Below, in pieces: positions 7,047 through 17,791 of a DNA stretch of 64,000 bases. Positions within the stretch are counted from its first letter, which is position 1, and every line of letters begins with the position of its first letter. The notes under the pieces were generated by a model. The model saw nothing but the letters and a program-made list of their open reading frames with translations. It was not told the origin of the DNA and did no database searches. The position numbers and the translations under genes were made by a program. The stretch spans positions 39,353-103,352 of the forward strand of contig JAJQAA010000006.1 in NCBI GenBank assembly GCA_021204045.1, written 5' to 3'. Source of the stretch: Clostridiales bacterium (GTDB lineage: Bacteria; Bacillota; Clostridia; Lachnospirales; Lachnospiraceae).

Positions 7047-7658
7047 CTACTCTGCCAGGCAGTTGTTATAGAAATAAACTGCCGCGTTGACTGCGTTGGT
7101 TGTTGCATTGGACGTGTAAGAAGCGCCGCTGATCGCCTGGATCTGGTTGTCAGCCGTCGGCGTGACCTTTACCACTGACATGGTGTCTGCCGGCTTGCCA
7201 TTGAACTGATCCTTAAACGCCGGCTCTTTCGCTTTCATACCAAGGCCGGGTGTCTCACCGATACTCAGGAAACCGATGCCGGTCAGCGTACCCTCATTTG
7301 TAATACCGACCGATACCTGGACCAGACCGTTGTAACCGTCGTTGGAAGAAGCGGAAATCAGATAACCCAGCACGTTGCCGCCCGCGTCCAGAGCTTCCTG
7401 GATATCGTCCACGGTCACATTGCCGTAGCCCTGCGCGGAAATCTCCTCCGCCGCCGCGGCCACCTTCGCCTCAAGCTCTTCCGTGGTCGTAAAGCTCGCC
7501 GCTTCCGGATATACCTCCTGATAGGTCGCTGTCGCCGAGGCCAGCTGCGCGGCCGCGATCGGCTCCAGCGTGACTTCATGGACAAGTCCCAGGCAGAAGC
7601 CCGCGATCAGGGTAATCACAAACAGAATTATCGCGTTTTTGATTGCCTTCGGTGTCAT
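7047..7658 (-). CDS. rnfG: Electron transport complex subunit RnfG (covalent FMN)
   Basis: A 203-residue periplasm-facing (here extracytoplasmic) flavoprotein anchored by one N-terminal helix (~residues 8-28, IILFVITLIAGFCLGLV). The C-terminal FMN-binding domain contains ETPGLGMKAKEP and the attachment region SGASYTSNATTNAV (~172-185), in which a Thr/Ser carries FMN through a phosphoester bond placed by ApbE. It passes electrons between the iron-sulfur centres and RnfD. It is two bases downstream of rnfD, implying coupled translation. Confidence 0.95.
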   Translation of the reverse strand: MTPKAIKNAIILFVITLIAGFCLGLVHEVTLEPIAAAQLASATATYQEVYPEAASFTTTEELEAKVAAAAEEISAQGYGNVTVDDIQEALDAGGNVLGYLISASSNDGYNGLVQVSVGITNEGTLTGIGFLSIGETPGLGMKAKEPAFKDQFNGKPADTMSVVKVTPTADNQIQAISGASYTSNATTNAVNAAVYFYNNCLAE

Positions 7659-7660
7659 GA

Positions 7661-8596
7661 CTATTTCCCCTCCCTTCCAAATGCTTTGGGAAGCGTCACA
7701 CGCTCAATCATCGGCACCAGCAGGTTGCTCAGGATGATCGCATAGGATACGCCCTCCGGGGACGCGCCCCACATACGGAAAACGCCGGTAAACAGACCAA
7801 GCACGACGCCGAATACCGTCTGACCCAGCGGAGTAATCGGGCTGGTCACATAGTCTGTCGCCATAAAGAACGCGCCGAATACAAGGCCGCCGGCACAGAT
7901 CTCGCACAGCGTATAGTAAATATCAAAACCGCCGAAAACAAAGGTGAATACCGCGACCGTGCCGATATAAATCAGCGGGATCTTCGGGCTGATCACCTTG
8001 CGGACGATCAGATAAATGCCGCCGATCAGCAGAGCGATCACGGAGACCTCACCGATCGTACCGGGAATCTGGCCGATCAGCAGACTGCCCAGATCAACGG
8101 TCCCGCCGTTTCTCATAACAGCCAGCGGGGTCGCTCCCGAAATGCTGTCAAAACCGATCGCCGGCGCCGTGAAATCGTTCATATAGCTGGCAAAGGAGAG
8201 CAGCAGAAAGCACCGCGCCGCCAGAGCCGGGTTCATGAAGTTCTGGCCAAGGCCGCCGTAGAGCTGCTTCACGATAATGATCGCGAAAATGCCGCCCAGG
8301 AACGGAATCCACACCGGGATTTCCGGGGGCATATTCAGCGCCAGGATCATACCTGTCACCAGGGCGCTGCCGTCGCTGATCGTGATCGGCTTATGCATCG
8401 CCTTCTCATATATGTATTCGCTCAGAATACAGGAAACGCAGGTCGCGATGATCACGAGCAGCGCGTTGACTCCAAAATGGAAAACGCCGAATGCCGCAGC
8501 CGGCAGCATCGCAATCACCACATCCAGCATGATTCCCCGGGTAGTGTCATGGCTTCTGACGTGCGGGGATGATGATACATTTAATAATTTATCCAT
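7661..8596 (-). CDS. rnfD: Electron transport complex subunit RnfD (membrane flavoprotein)
   Basis: A 311-residue membrane subunit related to NqrB. It carries about nine helices and the covalent-FMN motif SGATPLAVMR (~residues 149-158), where the Thr is the expected flavin attachment site. The cytoplasmic N-terminus has the family's SSSPHVRSHDTTRGIM opening. It lies 14 bases after rnfC and 2 bases before rnfG. It normally takes part in coupling electron flow to ion movement. Confidence 0.95.
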   Translation of the reverse strand: MDKLLNVSSSPHVRSHDTTRGIMLDVVIAMLPAAAFGVFHFGVNALLVIIATCVSCILSEYIYEKAMHKPITISDGSALVTGMILALNMPPEIPVWIPFLGGIFAIIIVKQLYGGLGQNFMNPALAARCFLLLSFASYMNDFTAPAIGFDSISGATPLAVMRNGGTVDLGSLLIGQIPGTIGEVSVIALLIGGIYLIVRKVISPKIPLIYIGTVAVFTFVFGGFDIYYTLCEICAGGLVFGAFFMATDYVTSPITPLGQTVFGVVLGLFTGVFRMWGASPEGVSYAIILSNLLVPMIERVTLPKAFGREGK

Positions 8597-8610
8597 GGTT
8601 TTCTCCCCTC

Positions 8611-9936
8611 CTACCCTTTCTTCCTGCGGTTCGCAGCAACCGTCTTGCGCATTTCCTTAAAGGCCTGGGTCAGCGGGCGCTTGGCCGGGCAAGTAAATGT
8701 GCAGCTGCCGCACTCCATGCACTCCATACCATTCAGCTTTTCAAACCGCTCGCAGTCATTTTTCAGAGCCGCGTCCATCATCAGCACCGGCACGATATGG
8801 CTCGGGCAGACGCTGACGCACTTGCCGCAGCGAATACACGGGGTCTCGGCGTTGGCCGCTACCTCGTCCTTCGTCAGACAGAGGACAGAACCATTGGTCT
8901 TGATGATCGGAACATCCAGATCAAACATCGCAAATCCCATCATCGGGCCTCCGGAGATTACCTTCTCCGGCTCGTTCTTGAAGCCGCCCGCGGCCTCAAT
9001 CAGCTCCTGGGTGTTGGTTCCGATTTTGACACGGAAGTTTCTCGGATCCGCGATCGCGTCGCCGGTCACGGTGAATACGCGCTCAATCAGCGGCGTCGTC
9101 TTGCAGACCGCGTCGTAGATCGCGATAACCGTGGCGATATTATCCACGATGCAGCCGGCGTCCGCCGGGAGCATGGAGGAATTGACCTTTCTGCCGGTAA
9201 CCGCATAGATCAGAGAACGCTCACCGCCCTGCGGGTACTTCGTGAGCAGCTCGCATACCTCGATCCGAGGCTCATCCTTTACCAGATCCTTGAGAATCTT
9301 AATTGCCTCAGGTTTGTTGTTTTCCACGCCGATGACGCCCTTGGCCTTGTCAAACAGCTGCAGGATCACCTTCAGGCCGCCGACGACCTTCTCCGGCATC
9401 TCCACCATGCAGCGATAATCGGAGGTCAGATATGGCTCGCACTCCGCGCCATTGATCAATATGTACTCAATGGCATTTTCATCCTTCGGGCTGAGCTTCA
9501 CGTTTGTCGGGAAACCGGCGCCGCCCATACCGACGATACCCGCTTCCTTGACGATGTCCCGGATCTCCTGCTTGGAAAGTGTGGACGGATCGCGATCCGT
9601 TCCCAGGCCTTCGATCGTCTCATAAGCCCCATCATTCTCCACCACGATGGAGTTTACCATGCCACCGCTGGCTACCCGTCTCGGCTCAATCGCCTTGACC
9701 GTACCGGACACGGAGCAGATCGCATTCGCAGAAATGAATCCGCCCGCCTCGCCGATCTTCTGTCCGGCCAGGACTCTGTCGCCCTTCTTTACCAGCGGGT
9801 TTGCCGGCGCGCCGATTCCCTGAGACATCGGGAATACCAGGTCGCCCTTCGGCATCAGGCTCTGTACCGGCTTGCTTTCGGACAGTTCTTTCCCCTCATA
9901 GGGATGAACGCCGCCTATAAATGTAGCCAATCCCAT
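8611..9936 (-). CDS. rnfC: Electron transport complex subunit RnfC (NADH/FMN/Fe-S subunit)
   Basis: A 441-residue cytoplasmic subunit, homologous to the NADH-binding 51-kDa subunit of complex I. Near residues 130-150 it has the Gly-rich GIVGMGGAGFPTNVK loop (FMN/NADH fold). Two [4Fe-4S] motifs lie near the C-terminus: CIRCGKCVSVCP (~369-380) and CMECGSCTFTCP (~408-419). It starts the operon; ATG 9936 is preceded by a purine-rich stretch and by a sigma-A-type promoter at 10004-10032. It probably handles NAD+ reduction at the end of the electron path from ferredoxin. Confidence 0.96.
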   Translation of the reverse strand: MGLATFIGGVHPYEGKELSESKPVQSLMPKGDLVFPMSQGIGAPANPLVKKGDRVLAGQKIGEAGGFISANAICSVSGTVKAIEPRRVASGGMVNSIVVENDGAYETIEGLGTDRDPSTLSKQEIRDIVKEAGIVGMGGAGFPTNVKLSPKDENAIEYILINGAECEPYLTSDYRCMVEMPEKVVGGLKVILQLFDKAKGVIGVENNKPEAIKILKDLVKDEPRIEVCELLTKYPQGGERSLIYAVTGRKVNSSMLPADAGCIVDNIATVIAIYDAVCKTTPLIERVFTVTGDAIADPRNFRVKIGTNTQELIEAAGGFKNEPEKVISGGPMMGFAMFDLDVPIIKTNGSVLCLTKDEVAANAETPCIRCGKCVSVCPSHIVPVLMMDAALKNDCERFEKLNGMECMECGSCTFTCPAKRPLTQAFKEMRKTVAANRRKKG

Positions 9937-10003
9937 CTACCTTTACCCTCTTTCTATACATTTTTCTCTTCCTGACAAAATATTTCATTTTGCCGTCCTT
10001 CCC

Positions 10004-10032
10004 AGTATAACACACTTTGAAAATGGTTACAA
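10004..10032 (-). promoter_or_regulatory. Promoter of the rnf operon
   Basis: On the minus strand TTGTAA (10032-10027) and TATACT (10009-10004) are 17 bases apart, about 70 bases before rnfC. No other promoter-like pair was seen closer to the gene. Confidence 0.6.
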
Positions 10033-10337
10033 TTGAAATTTTGGCCTTGTATACAGTATTTTCAAAAATTCGAGTCTTTCTATTCATCATTTATACTTAT
10101 AAATACATATAAGTATATTGAAATTAATTTTTTTGTCGTTTTGCAATAAAATAGAGTTGTCTCGCATTAACCAATTGAACGGATGAGATGAAAAGAGTTT
10201 CGCCGAGCAGGGGAACCGGACAAACCAAAAACAAAAACAAATCGAAATTCCAGATATGCATTACACTCTGTCACAACCGTCTGGTTTTCCAACGCGAAGT
10301 GAGACCATTTTCAAAAAACCTTTTTAGGTTGCAACCC
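10033..10337. other. AT-rich non-coding stretch with a 10-bp palindrome
   Basis: No convincing gene is present; the plus-strand frame at 10188-10571 has no ribosome binding site and runs through a terminator hairpin. An inverted repeat TATACTTATA / TATAAGTATA (10092-10101 and 10108-10117) could be a regulator site upstream of the rnf promoter. Confidence 0.4.
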
Positions 10338-10379
10338 AAAAGAGCCACCATGTGGATGCAAACGCATGGTGGCTCTTTT
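10338..10379. terminator. Strong hairpin terminator between dnaJ and rnfC
   Basis: AAAAGAGCCACCATG and CATGGTGGCTCTTTT form a perfect 15-bp stem with a 12-base loop. It has T-runs on both sides and so can act in both directions. It is the first strong terminator after dnaJ. Confidence 0.8.
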
Positions 10380-10380
10380 T

Positions 10381-10574
10381 ATACTGTGAAAGTCCCGGAC
10401 GGCGACGGTATGGACTGCGTGCTGGCACGCAAGGACATACCGGCATCGGACGGGCTAGGGAATATGAGCAAGCAGCACGATAGTGCGGATTGCGAATACT
10501 CCCGGCGATTGCGGGAGCGCGTAAGCGCGGAGCAATCGACTTTCATATGCGGTGGAACACCGCAGTCCTGAGCA
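10381..10574. repeat. Structured, GC-rich intergenic element after dnaJ
   Basis: About 190 bases of palindrome-rich sequence lie between the dnaJ stop and the terminator. Visible hairpins are TGCGTGC/GCACGCA (near 10418-10433), CGATTGC/GCAATCG with nested GCGCG/CGCGC (near 10504-10540) and GCGGTG/CACCGC (near 10550). No convincing gene is encoded. It resembles an interspersed repeat or a structured RNA more than random spacer. Only one copy is seen in this window. Confidence 0.4.
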
Positions 10575-11726
10575 TCACTTAAATAACCCTTTCTTCTTCG
10601 GCTTCTCCGCTTCAACCGTCTCTCCGCGCATCGCGGCGTCGAAATTGCGCAGCGCCGTCTTCTGCGCCTCAGTCATGCGCTCCGGCACCTGTACGACCAG
10701 CGTCACATAATGATCACCCCGCACGTTGCGGCTGCGCAGCGAGGGCACGCCCTTGCCCTTCAGGCGCACACGCGTATCGGTCTGCGTGCCTGGTTTGACC
10801 TCGTACTCCACTTCGCCGTCCACGGTGCGGATGCGGATCGGGCCGCCCAGCGCCGCCGTGGCGAAGGAGATCGGCACCGTTGAGAAGATACTCATCTCCT
10901 GCCGTTTGAATACCGGATGCTGGGAAACGACCGCCTCGACCAGCAGGTCGCCCCGCTCGCCGCCGTTCACACCGGGCTCGCCGCCGCCCGCGCAGCGCAC
11001 GCTCTGGCCGTTGTCGATGCCCGCCGGGATCGTAACCTTGAATTTCTTCTTGCGCGCGATGTAACCGGTACCGTAGCAGTCCGGACATTTCTCACGGATC
11101 ACCTTTCCGCTGCCGCCGCAATCCGGACAGGTCTGTACATTCTGTACCTGGCCGAAGAACGACTGCTGTGTGTAGACGATCTTTCCCTTGCCGTGACATT
11201 TTGAACAGGTCTCCGGGGACGTGCCCGCCTTCGCGCCGGTCCCGTGGCACCTGGCGCACGCTTCTTTATAATTGATCTCAATTTCCTTTTCACAGCCAAA
11301 AACCGCCTCCTCAAAGGTAATACGGATAGCGGTGCGCACATTCGCCCCGCGCGCGGGGCCGTTATATTGGCTGCTGCGGCTTCTTGTCGAGCCGCCCCCA
11401 AAGAAATCGCCGAATATATCGCCGAATATATCTCCCATGTCCGCGGAGTTGAAATCAAAACCGCCGAAGCCCCCGGCTCCGCCTCCCGCGCCGCCCTCGA
11501 ACGCGGCATGACCAAACTGGTCATACTGTCTGCGTTTCTCGGGATCGCTCAGGACGCTGTACGCCTCGGAGGCTTCCTTGAACTTCTTCTCCGCTTCCGC
11601 ATCACCCGGATTGCTGTCCGGGTGATACTTCTTCGCGAGGACACGGTATGCTTTTTTGAGGGCAGCGTCGTCGGCGTTTTTCGGAACGCCGAGAACCTCA
11701 TAATAATCTCTCTTGCTCTCTGCCAT
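10575..11726 (-). CDS. dnaJ: Chaperone DnaJ (Hsp40)
   Basis: A 383-residue type I J-protein that stimulates DnaK ATPase and binds unfolded clients. The J domain includes the HPD tripeptide in [10 protein letters not shown] (~residue 34), followed by a Gly/Phe-rich linker (~70-125). Four zinc-finger repeats follow: [24 protein letters not shown] and CPDCYGTG (~residues 150-220). The C-terminal substrate domain ends with a Lys-rich tail KKKGLFK. It is the last gene of hrcA-grpE-dnaK-dnaJ, 47 bases after dnaK. Confidence 0.97.
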   Translation of the reverse strand: MAESKRDYYEVLGVPKNADDAALKKAYRVLAKKYHPDSNPGDAEAEKKFKEASEAYSVLSDPEKRRQYDQFGHAAFEGGAGGGAGGFGGFDFNSADMGDIFGDIFGDFFGGGSTRSRSSQYNGPARGANVRTAIRITFEEAVFGCEKEIEINYKEACARCHGTGAKAGTSPETCSKCHGKGKIVYTQQSFFGQVQNVQTCPDCGGSGKVIREKCPDCYGTGYIARKKKFKVTIPAGIDNGQSVRCAGGGEPGVNGGERGDLLVEAVVSQHPVFKRQEMSIFSTVPISFATAALGGPIRIRTVDGEVEYEVKPGTQTDTRVRLKGKGVPSLRSRNVRGDHYVTLVVQVPERMTEAQKTALRNFDAAMRGETVEAEKPKKKGLFK

Positions 11727-11773
11727 AATTCAATTCCAGTCCTTCTATGCGTATTTGCGGTTTACGGCCCTTA

Positions 11774-13774
<2,001 letters not shown>

Positions 13775-13780
13775 TCACAG

Positions 13781-14482
13781 TCAATTTGCTACCTGCACCA
13801 TGCTGTGGCGTACGACGGTGCCGCGGTATTTGTAGCCCTTCTGGAGCTCCTGGGAGATCTCATTTTCCCCGTAAGCTTCATCGTCGATGTGCATCACCGC
13901 GTTGTGCAGGTTCGGGTCGAACTTCTGCCCCTTTGTCTCGATCGTCTCGACGCCCATATCCTCCAGCGTCTTGACGAACTGCTTATATATCATCGTCATA
14001 CCTTCGGTGAAGGAGCTTTCCTTCTCATCCTCCGGTATGGCGGCAAGGCCGCGCTCAAAGTTGTCAAGCACCGGGAGAATCTTTTCGATAATGTCCCGCG
14101 CGCCGATCTCATACATGGCGGATTTTTCTTTTTCCGTGCGTTTGCGGAAATTGTCAAACTCAGCCATCTGCCGTCGCAGGCGATCCTGGAGCTCCTCGAT
14201 CTTGGTATCACGCGGATCCTTCTTTCCGGATGACCCGGCTCCGGCAGATTCGGTCTTTGCATCTGATTTTCCGCTGTCATCCGAACCGCTTTTTTCGGAA
14301 GAACGGTCGTCCGCACCGGCCTTCTTCTCCGCACCGGCTGACTCTTTGTCCGCTGATTCTCCATTCACCGGTGCCCCGGTTTCGCATGCGTCCGGATCCG
14401 TTTTTTCAGGCGCATCGCCGTTCCCGGCTCTGGCTTCTTCCTCCATTGCCTCGATATCGTTATCTTTCATTTCCTCACTCAT
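13781..14482 (-). CDS. grpE: Nucleotide exchange factor GrpE
   Basis: A 233-residue DnaK nucleotide exchange factor. The first ~85 residues are a low-complexity acidic/Ser/Ala segment. A long coiled coil (KIEELQDRLRRQMAEFDNFR, KRTEKEKSAMYE) and the beta domain follow, with the family signature ending in QKGYKYRGTVVRHSMVQVAN. The N-terminal extension is longer than in most GrpE proteins, but such disordered tails are common in clostridia. It lies 7 bases after hrcA in the heat-shock operon. Confidence 0.96.
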   Translation of the reverse strand: MSEEMKDNDIEAMEEEARAGNGDAPEKTDPDACETGAPVNGESADKESAGAEKKAGADDRSSEKSGSDDSGKSDAKTESAGAGSSGKKDPRDTKIEELQDRLRRQMAEFDNFRKRTEKEKSAMYEIGARDIIEKILPVLDNFERGLAAIPEDEKESSFTEGMTMIYKQFVKTLEDMGVETIETKGQKFDPNLHNAVMHIDDEAYGENEISQELQKGYKYRGTVVRHSMVQVAN

Positions 14483-14489
14483 AGCTTAT

Positions 14490-15527
14490 CTACCCTTCTT
14501 CATTTTTAAATGTCATATCCAGCTGGCGCATCAGATGGCGCAGGGTGCTCAGCACTTTTTCATAGTCCATGCGTTTCGGCCCGATAATGCCGATCGTGCC
14601 GCGGATCCCTTCTCCCATCTCGTAATTGGCCGTGACCACACTGCAATCCTTCATCGTCTGCAGCGGCGTCTCATCGCCGATATAGACCTGAATACCGGTA
14701 TCATCGCCGTCCTTACTGCTATCCGGGAGCAGCTCCTGCAGCAGTTCCTTGTGTTCCAACGTGCGGATCAGCTCACTTGCCTTCTCGCCGTCGCTCAGCT
14801 CCGGATACTTGAAAATGTTGGTCGCACCGCTCGTATAAATCTGTAAGTCGTCCTCATCCGCCCGGATCGCCTCGGCCACTTCATTCAGCACCAGATCAAT
14901 CACCCGGCTGTGGTTCCCGGCTTTTTCTTTGAGCTGGCTGATCACGCCGAGATTGATCTCCTCGATCGTCAGGCCGTTTAAGCTGCTGTTCAGCATAATG
15001 TTGAGATTGAGCAGCTCCTCCTGGCTGATATCGTCCTCGATCGTGATCATCTTGTTTTTGATCAGGTTGCCCTCCACGACAGTGACAATCAGCAGCTTAT
15101 GGACGTCGACCTCAGACAGCTGGATGAATTTCAGCTTGTTGCGGTGATACTGCGGACCGCTGATCATAGCCGCGTAATTGGTATTGCTCGCCAGCATCTG
15201 CGCCAGCTTGCGGAGCACCAGCTCAATACGGTCGACACGCTGAATCATCAGCGCCTTGACTTCCGTGACCTCCTGCTCCTTCTCCTGCATGATCTGATCC
15301 ACATAGAAACGGTAGCCCTTGTCAGAAGGAATCCGTCCGGCTGAGGTGTGCGGCTGGATAATATAGCCCATCTCTTCCAGGTCGGACATCTCATTGCGGA
15401 TGGTCGCGGAGCTCAGCTTCAGATCCGTGTACTTGGAAATCGTCCGGGAACCAACCGGCTCCCCCGTCTCCAGGTAGGTCTTAATGATAGCTTTTAAAAT
15501 GGTGACTTTTCGATCATCCAGCTCCAT
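14490..15527 (-). CDS. hrcA: Heat-inducible transcription repressor HrcA
   Basis: A 345-residue repressor of the class I heat-shock operon. The winged-helix N-terminus (ILKAIIKTYLETGEPVGSRT, LKLSSATIRNEMSDLEEMGY) binds CIRCE, and the C-terminal GAF-like domain senses folding capacity through GroE. It is the first gene of hrcA-grpE-dnaK-dnaJ. A perfect CIRCE element lies 28 bases upstream of its start, giving autoregulation. Confidence 0.97.
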   Translation of the reverse strand: MELDDRKVTILKAIIKTYLETGEPVGSRTISKYTDLKLSSATIRNEMSDLEEMGYIIQPHTSAGRIPSDKGYRFYVDQIMQEKEQEVTEVKALMIQRVDRIELVLRKLAQMLASNTNYAAMISGPQYHRNKLKFIQLSEVDVHKLLIVTVVEGNLIKNKMITIEDDISQEELLNLNIMLNSSLNGLTIEEINLGVISQLKEKAGNHSRVIDLVLNEVAEAIRADEDDLQIYTSGATNIFKYPELSDGEKASELIRTLEHKELLQELLPDSSKDGDDTGIQVYIGDETPLQTMKDCSVVTANYEMGEGIRGTIGIIGPKRMDYEKVLSTLRHLMRQLDMTFKNEEG

Positions 15528-15554
15528 AAAGCGCCCTCCGTTTCTTTTTCTCTG

Positions 15555-15581
15555 TTAGCACTCGTTGTCGAGGAGTGCTAA
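15555..15581 (-). promoter_or_regulatory. CIRCE operator (HrcA binding site)
   Basis: TTAGCACTC, 9 bases, GAGTGCTAA: a perfect match to the CIRCE inverted repeat. It lies just downstream of the hrcA promoter, where bound HrcA would block transcription. Confidence 0.97.
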
Positions 15582-15592
15582 CATCTGCTATT

Positions 15593-15621
15593 AATATACT
15601 TTACCCGTCTGGATTTGTCAA
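15593..15621 (-). promoter_or_regulatory. Sigma-A promoter of the hrcA operon
   Basis: On the minus strand a consensus TTGACA (15621-15616) and TATATT (15598-15593) are 17 bases apart, immediately upstream of CIRCE. Confidence 0.85.
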
Positions 15622-15647
15622 GAGGTTTTGAGGGAAATTTAGAAAAC

Positions 15648-15675
15648 TTGACATTTAACAGTTTTGTAATATAAT
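15648..15675 (+). promoter_or_regulatory. Sigma-A promoter of the 3D-domain gene
   Basis: TTGACA (15648-15653) and TATAAT (15670-15675), both perfect, are spaced by 16 bases, about 90 bases upstream of the start codon at 15763. It is divergent from the hrcA promoter. Confidence 0.85.
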
Positions 15676-15762
15676 GATAGCATATTTCATGGGCATCATG
15701 TATCAAATGTTGTGCCCAATTTGTAATGATTGTAACATTTTCTTTTTATCTGAGGTGTTTTT

Positions 15763-16263
15763 ATGCGAACGAAAACCTTTTTACGGCCGGTTTTACTCCT
15801 GACAGCGATAGTGCTCTTCTGTCTGTTCTCGGCCATGGTTTCCCTGGCGGCGGACGACAGCGCGGAAGTTTTCTCTTCCCCTGTCATTACAGTGGGTTCC
15901 GGTCAGGAAGCTGCAGGAAACGTCTCCCTGGAAGCACCGGGCGAATCCGATGCGGACGAGGAAGCACAGCCACAGCAGGGCGAATCTCTCGGCATGTTTA
16001 TTACCACCGGCTACGACACGGAATCCGCCGGCGGCCGAGGCCTGACTTACTCCGGTACGGTTCCCCAGGCGCAGCACACCATCTCCGCCGACCTTGACCG
16101 CTTTCCGCTCGGCACACAGCTGATGATCGACGGCATCGTCTACACGGTGGAGGACAAGGGCAATCACATCCAGGGCAACTGGCTTGACATCTATTATGCC
16201 AGCCACGCGGAAGCCCTTGCGCACGGGCGCAAAACCCAGGAAGTCTTTGCTGTCGTCGAATAA
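15763..16263 (+). CDS. Secreted 3D (Asp-Asp-Asp) domain protein
   Basis: A 166-residue exported protein. An N-terminal signal peptide (residues ~1-30, LLTAIVLFCLFSAMVSLAA) is followed by a variable acidic linker (~31-75). The C-terminal 3D/double-psi beta-barrel domain is ~76-166 (ITTGYDTESAGGRGLTYSG, ISADLDRFPLGTQLMIDG, VEDKGNHIQGNWLDIYY), and its three conserved Asp residues give the domain its name. Such domains resemble lytic transglycosylase MltA and are usually attached to wall-active proteins, so a role in peptidoglycan turnover is likely. It is a single-gene unit with its own promoter and terminator. Confidence 0.85.
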   Translation: MRTKTFLRPVLLLTAIVLFCLFSAMVSLAADDSAEVFSSPVITVGSGQEAAGNVSLEAPGESDADEEAQPQQGESLGMFITTGYDTESAGGRGLTYSGTVPQAQHTISADLDRFPLGTQLMIDGIVYTVEDKGNHIQGNWLDIYYASHAEALAHGRKTQEVFAVVE

Positions 16264-16295
16264 TCAAAGAAATTATGAGAGAAATCAAAAAAAAT

Positions 16296-16332
16296 AAGCC
16301 GCCACGTTGTCAATTCAGCACAGTGACGGCTT
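16296..16332. terminator. Hairpin terminator between the 3D-domain gene and argH
   Basis: AAGCCGCCAC (16296-16305) pairs with GTGACGGCTT (16323-16332) with one mismatch. A T-rich tail follows on the plus strand and an A-run precedes it, so it can serve the convergent argH transcript too. Confidence 0.7.
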
Positions 16333-16395
16333 GTATTTTACACTTTAAAACCAGGATATTCCGTATACGACATCTTTCCGGAGCCGCTGCATGAT

Positions 16396-17772
16396 TTATT
16401 CCTTCTCCAGCTGCTCCCGGTAAATCGCGATCACGCGCCGCATTGCCTCCTGCCCCGGAGCACCATCCGTGACGCGCTTCTCCACGCAGGTTTTCAGGCT
16501 GATCGCCTCGTAAACATCCGCCTCAAAGGCCGGGCTGACTTCCCGGAATTCCTCCAGCGTCAGCTCATCCAGGGAGACGCCGCGTTCGATGCAGCGAAGC
16601 ACAAGCTGGCCGACCATGCCGTGCGCATCGCGAAACGGTACGCCCCGGCTGACCAGATAATCCGCAGCGTCCGTGGCGTTCGTGAAACCCCGCTTCGCGC
16701 TGGCTTCCATCGCCGCCTTGTTGAAGGTAGTCGTCGCCAGCATGCCGGTAAACAGCTTCAGGCACCCCTTCACCGTGTCAATCGCGTCAAAGGAAAGCTC
16801 CTTATCTTCCTGCATATCCTTATCGTAGGCCAGCGGCAGACCTTTCATCACCGTCAGCAGCGAGATAAGCGCCCCGTAGACGCGACCAGTCTTACCACGC
16901 ACCAGCTCGGCGATGTCCGGGTTTTTCTTTTGCGGCATAATGCTGCTGCCGGTGCTGTAGGCGTCGTCCAGCTCCACAAAGCGATATTCGTTGGTATTCC
17001 AGATAATAAATTCCTCCGAGAAACGGCTCAGATGCATGGCGATCGTCGCCAGCGCCGCAAGCAGCTCGATCAGGTAATCGCGATCCGAAACGGAATCCAT
17101 GCTGTTGAGCGTCGGACCGTCAAATTCCAGCAAAGACGCCGTGTAAGCCCGGTCGAGCGGGTAGGTCGTACCGGCCAGCGCGCCGGAGCCCAGCGGGCAA
17201 CGGTTTAAGCGTGCGCGGATATCATGCAGACGGCCGCGGTCGCGGGAAAACATCTCAAAATAAGCGCCAAGATGATGCGCCAGCGTCACCGGCTGTGCCT
17301 TCTGCAGATGCGTAAAGCCAGGCATATAAGTATCAATATGTTTCTCCATCTGGCAAAGCAGCTCACGAAGCAGGTCTTTCACCAGCGCGTCGATCTCACC
17401 GATCTCGTCGCGACAGTAGAGCTTCATATCCAGAGCGACTTGGTCGTTGCGGCTGCGCCCGGTATGCAGGCGCTTTCCGGCTTCGCCGACACGTTCGATC
17501 AGATTGGCCTCAACGAAGGAATGGATGTCCTCATGCTCCCTGGTAAACTCCAGTTTCCCGGCGTCCAGATCGGCAAGAATTCCTTTTAAGCCGTCGATAA
17601 TCACGCGGCCATCCTCTTCCGTGACAATCCCCTGCTTCGCCAACATCGTCACATGCGCGATGCTTCCTCGGATATCCTGATGATAAAGTCTCTGATCGAA
17701 GGACAGCGACTCATTAAAATTATGCACCAGCTGGTTTTCTTCCTTTGTGAAGCGGCCGCCCCATAATTTCAT
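16396..17772 (-). CDS. argH: Argininosuccinate lyase
   Basis: ArgH cleaves argininosuccinate to arginine and fumarate, the last step of arginine synthesis. I start at ATG 17772 (MKLWGGRFTKEENQLVHNFN), which matches the family start and has GAGGAGGAAA upstream. The longer open frame adds 37 implausible residues that overlap the preceding gene. The resulting 458 residues are the normal length. The fumarase/aspartase superfamily signature GSSIMPQKKNPD lies near residue 276, and HTGRSRNDQVALD near 105. No other arg genes are adjacent. Confidence 0.96.
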   Translation of the reverse strand: MKLWGGRFTKEENQLVHNFNESLSFDQRLYHQDIRGSIAHVTMLAKQGIVTEEDGRVIIDGLKGILADLDAGKLEFTREHEDIHSFVEANLIERVGEAGKRLHTGRSRNDQVALDMKLYCRDEIGEIDALVKDLLRELLCQMEKHIDTYMPGFTHLQKAQPVTLAHHLGAYFEMFSRDRGRLHDIRARLNRCPLGSGALAGTTYPLDRAYTASLLEFDGPTLNSMDSVSDRDYLIELLAALATIAMHLSRFSEEFIIWNTNEYRFVELDDAYSTGSSIMPQKKNPDIAELVRGKTGRVYGALISLLTVMKGLPLAYDKDMQEDKELSFDAIDTVKGCLKLFTGMLATTTFNKAAMEASAKRGFTNATDAADYLVSRGVPFRDAHGMVGQLVLRCIERGVSLDELTLEEFREVSPAFEADVYEAISLKTCVEKRVTDGAPGQEAMRRVIAIYREQLEKE

Positions 17773-17791
17773 ATCACATTTCCTCCTCATA

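Noticed and set aside
8569..9975. 468-codon plus-strand frame opposite rnfC
   Set aside because: It mirrors the strongly conserved rnfC gene and has antisense-like composition.
9896..10090. Small minus-strand basic frame overlapping the rnfC start
   Set aside because: It overlaps the rnfC start and promoter in another frame and has no ribosome binding site or family resemblance.
10188..10571. Plus-strand frame of 127 codons between rnfC and dnaJ
   Set aside because: It runs through a strong terminator hairpin and a palindromic element and lacks a ribosome binding site.
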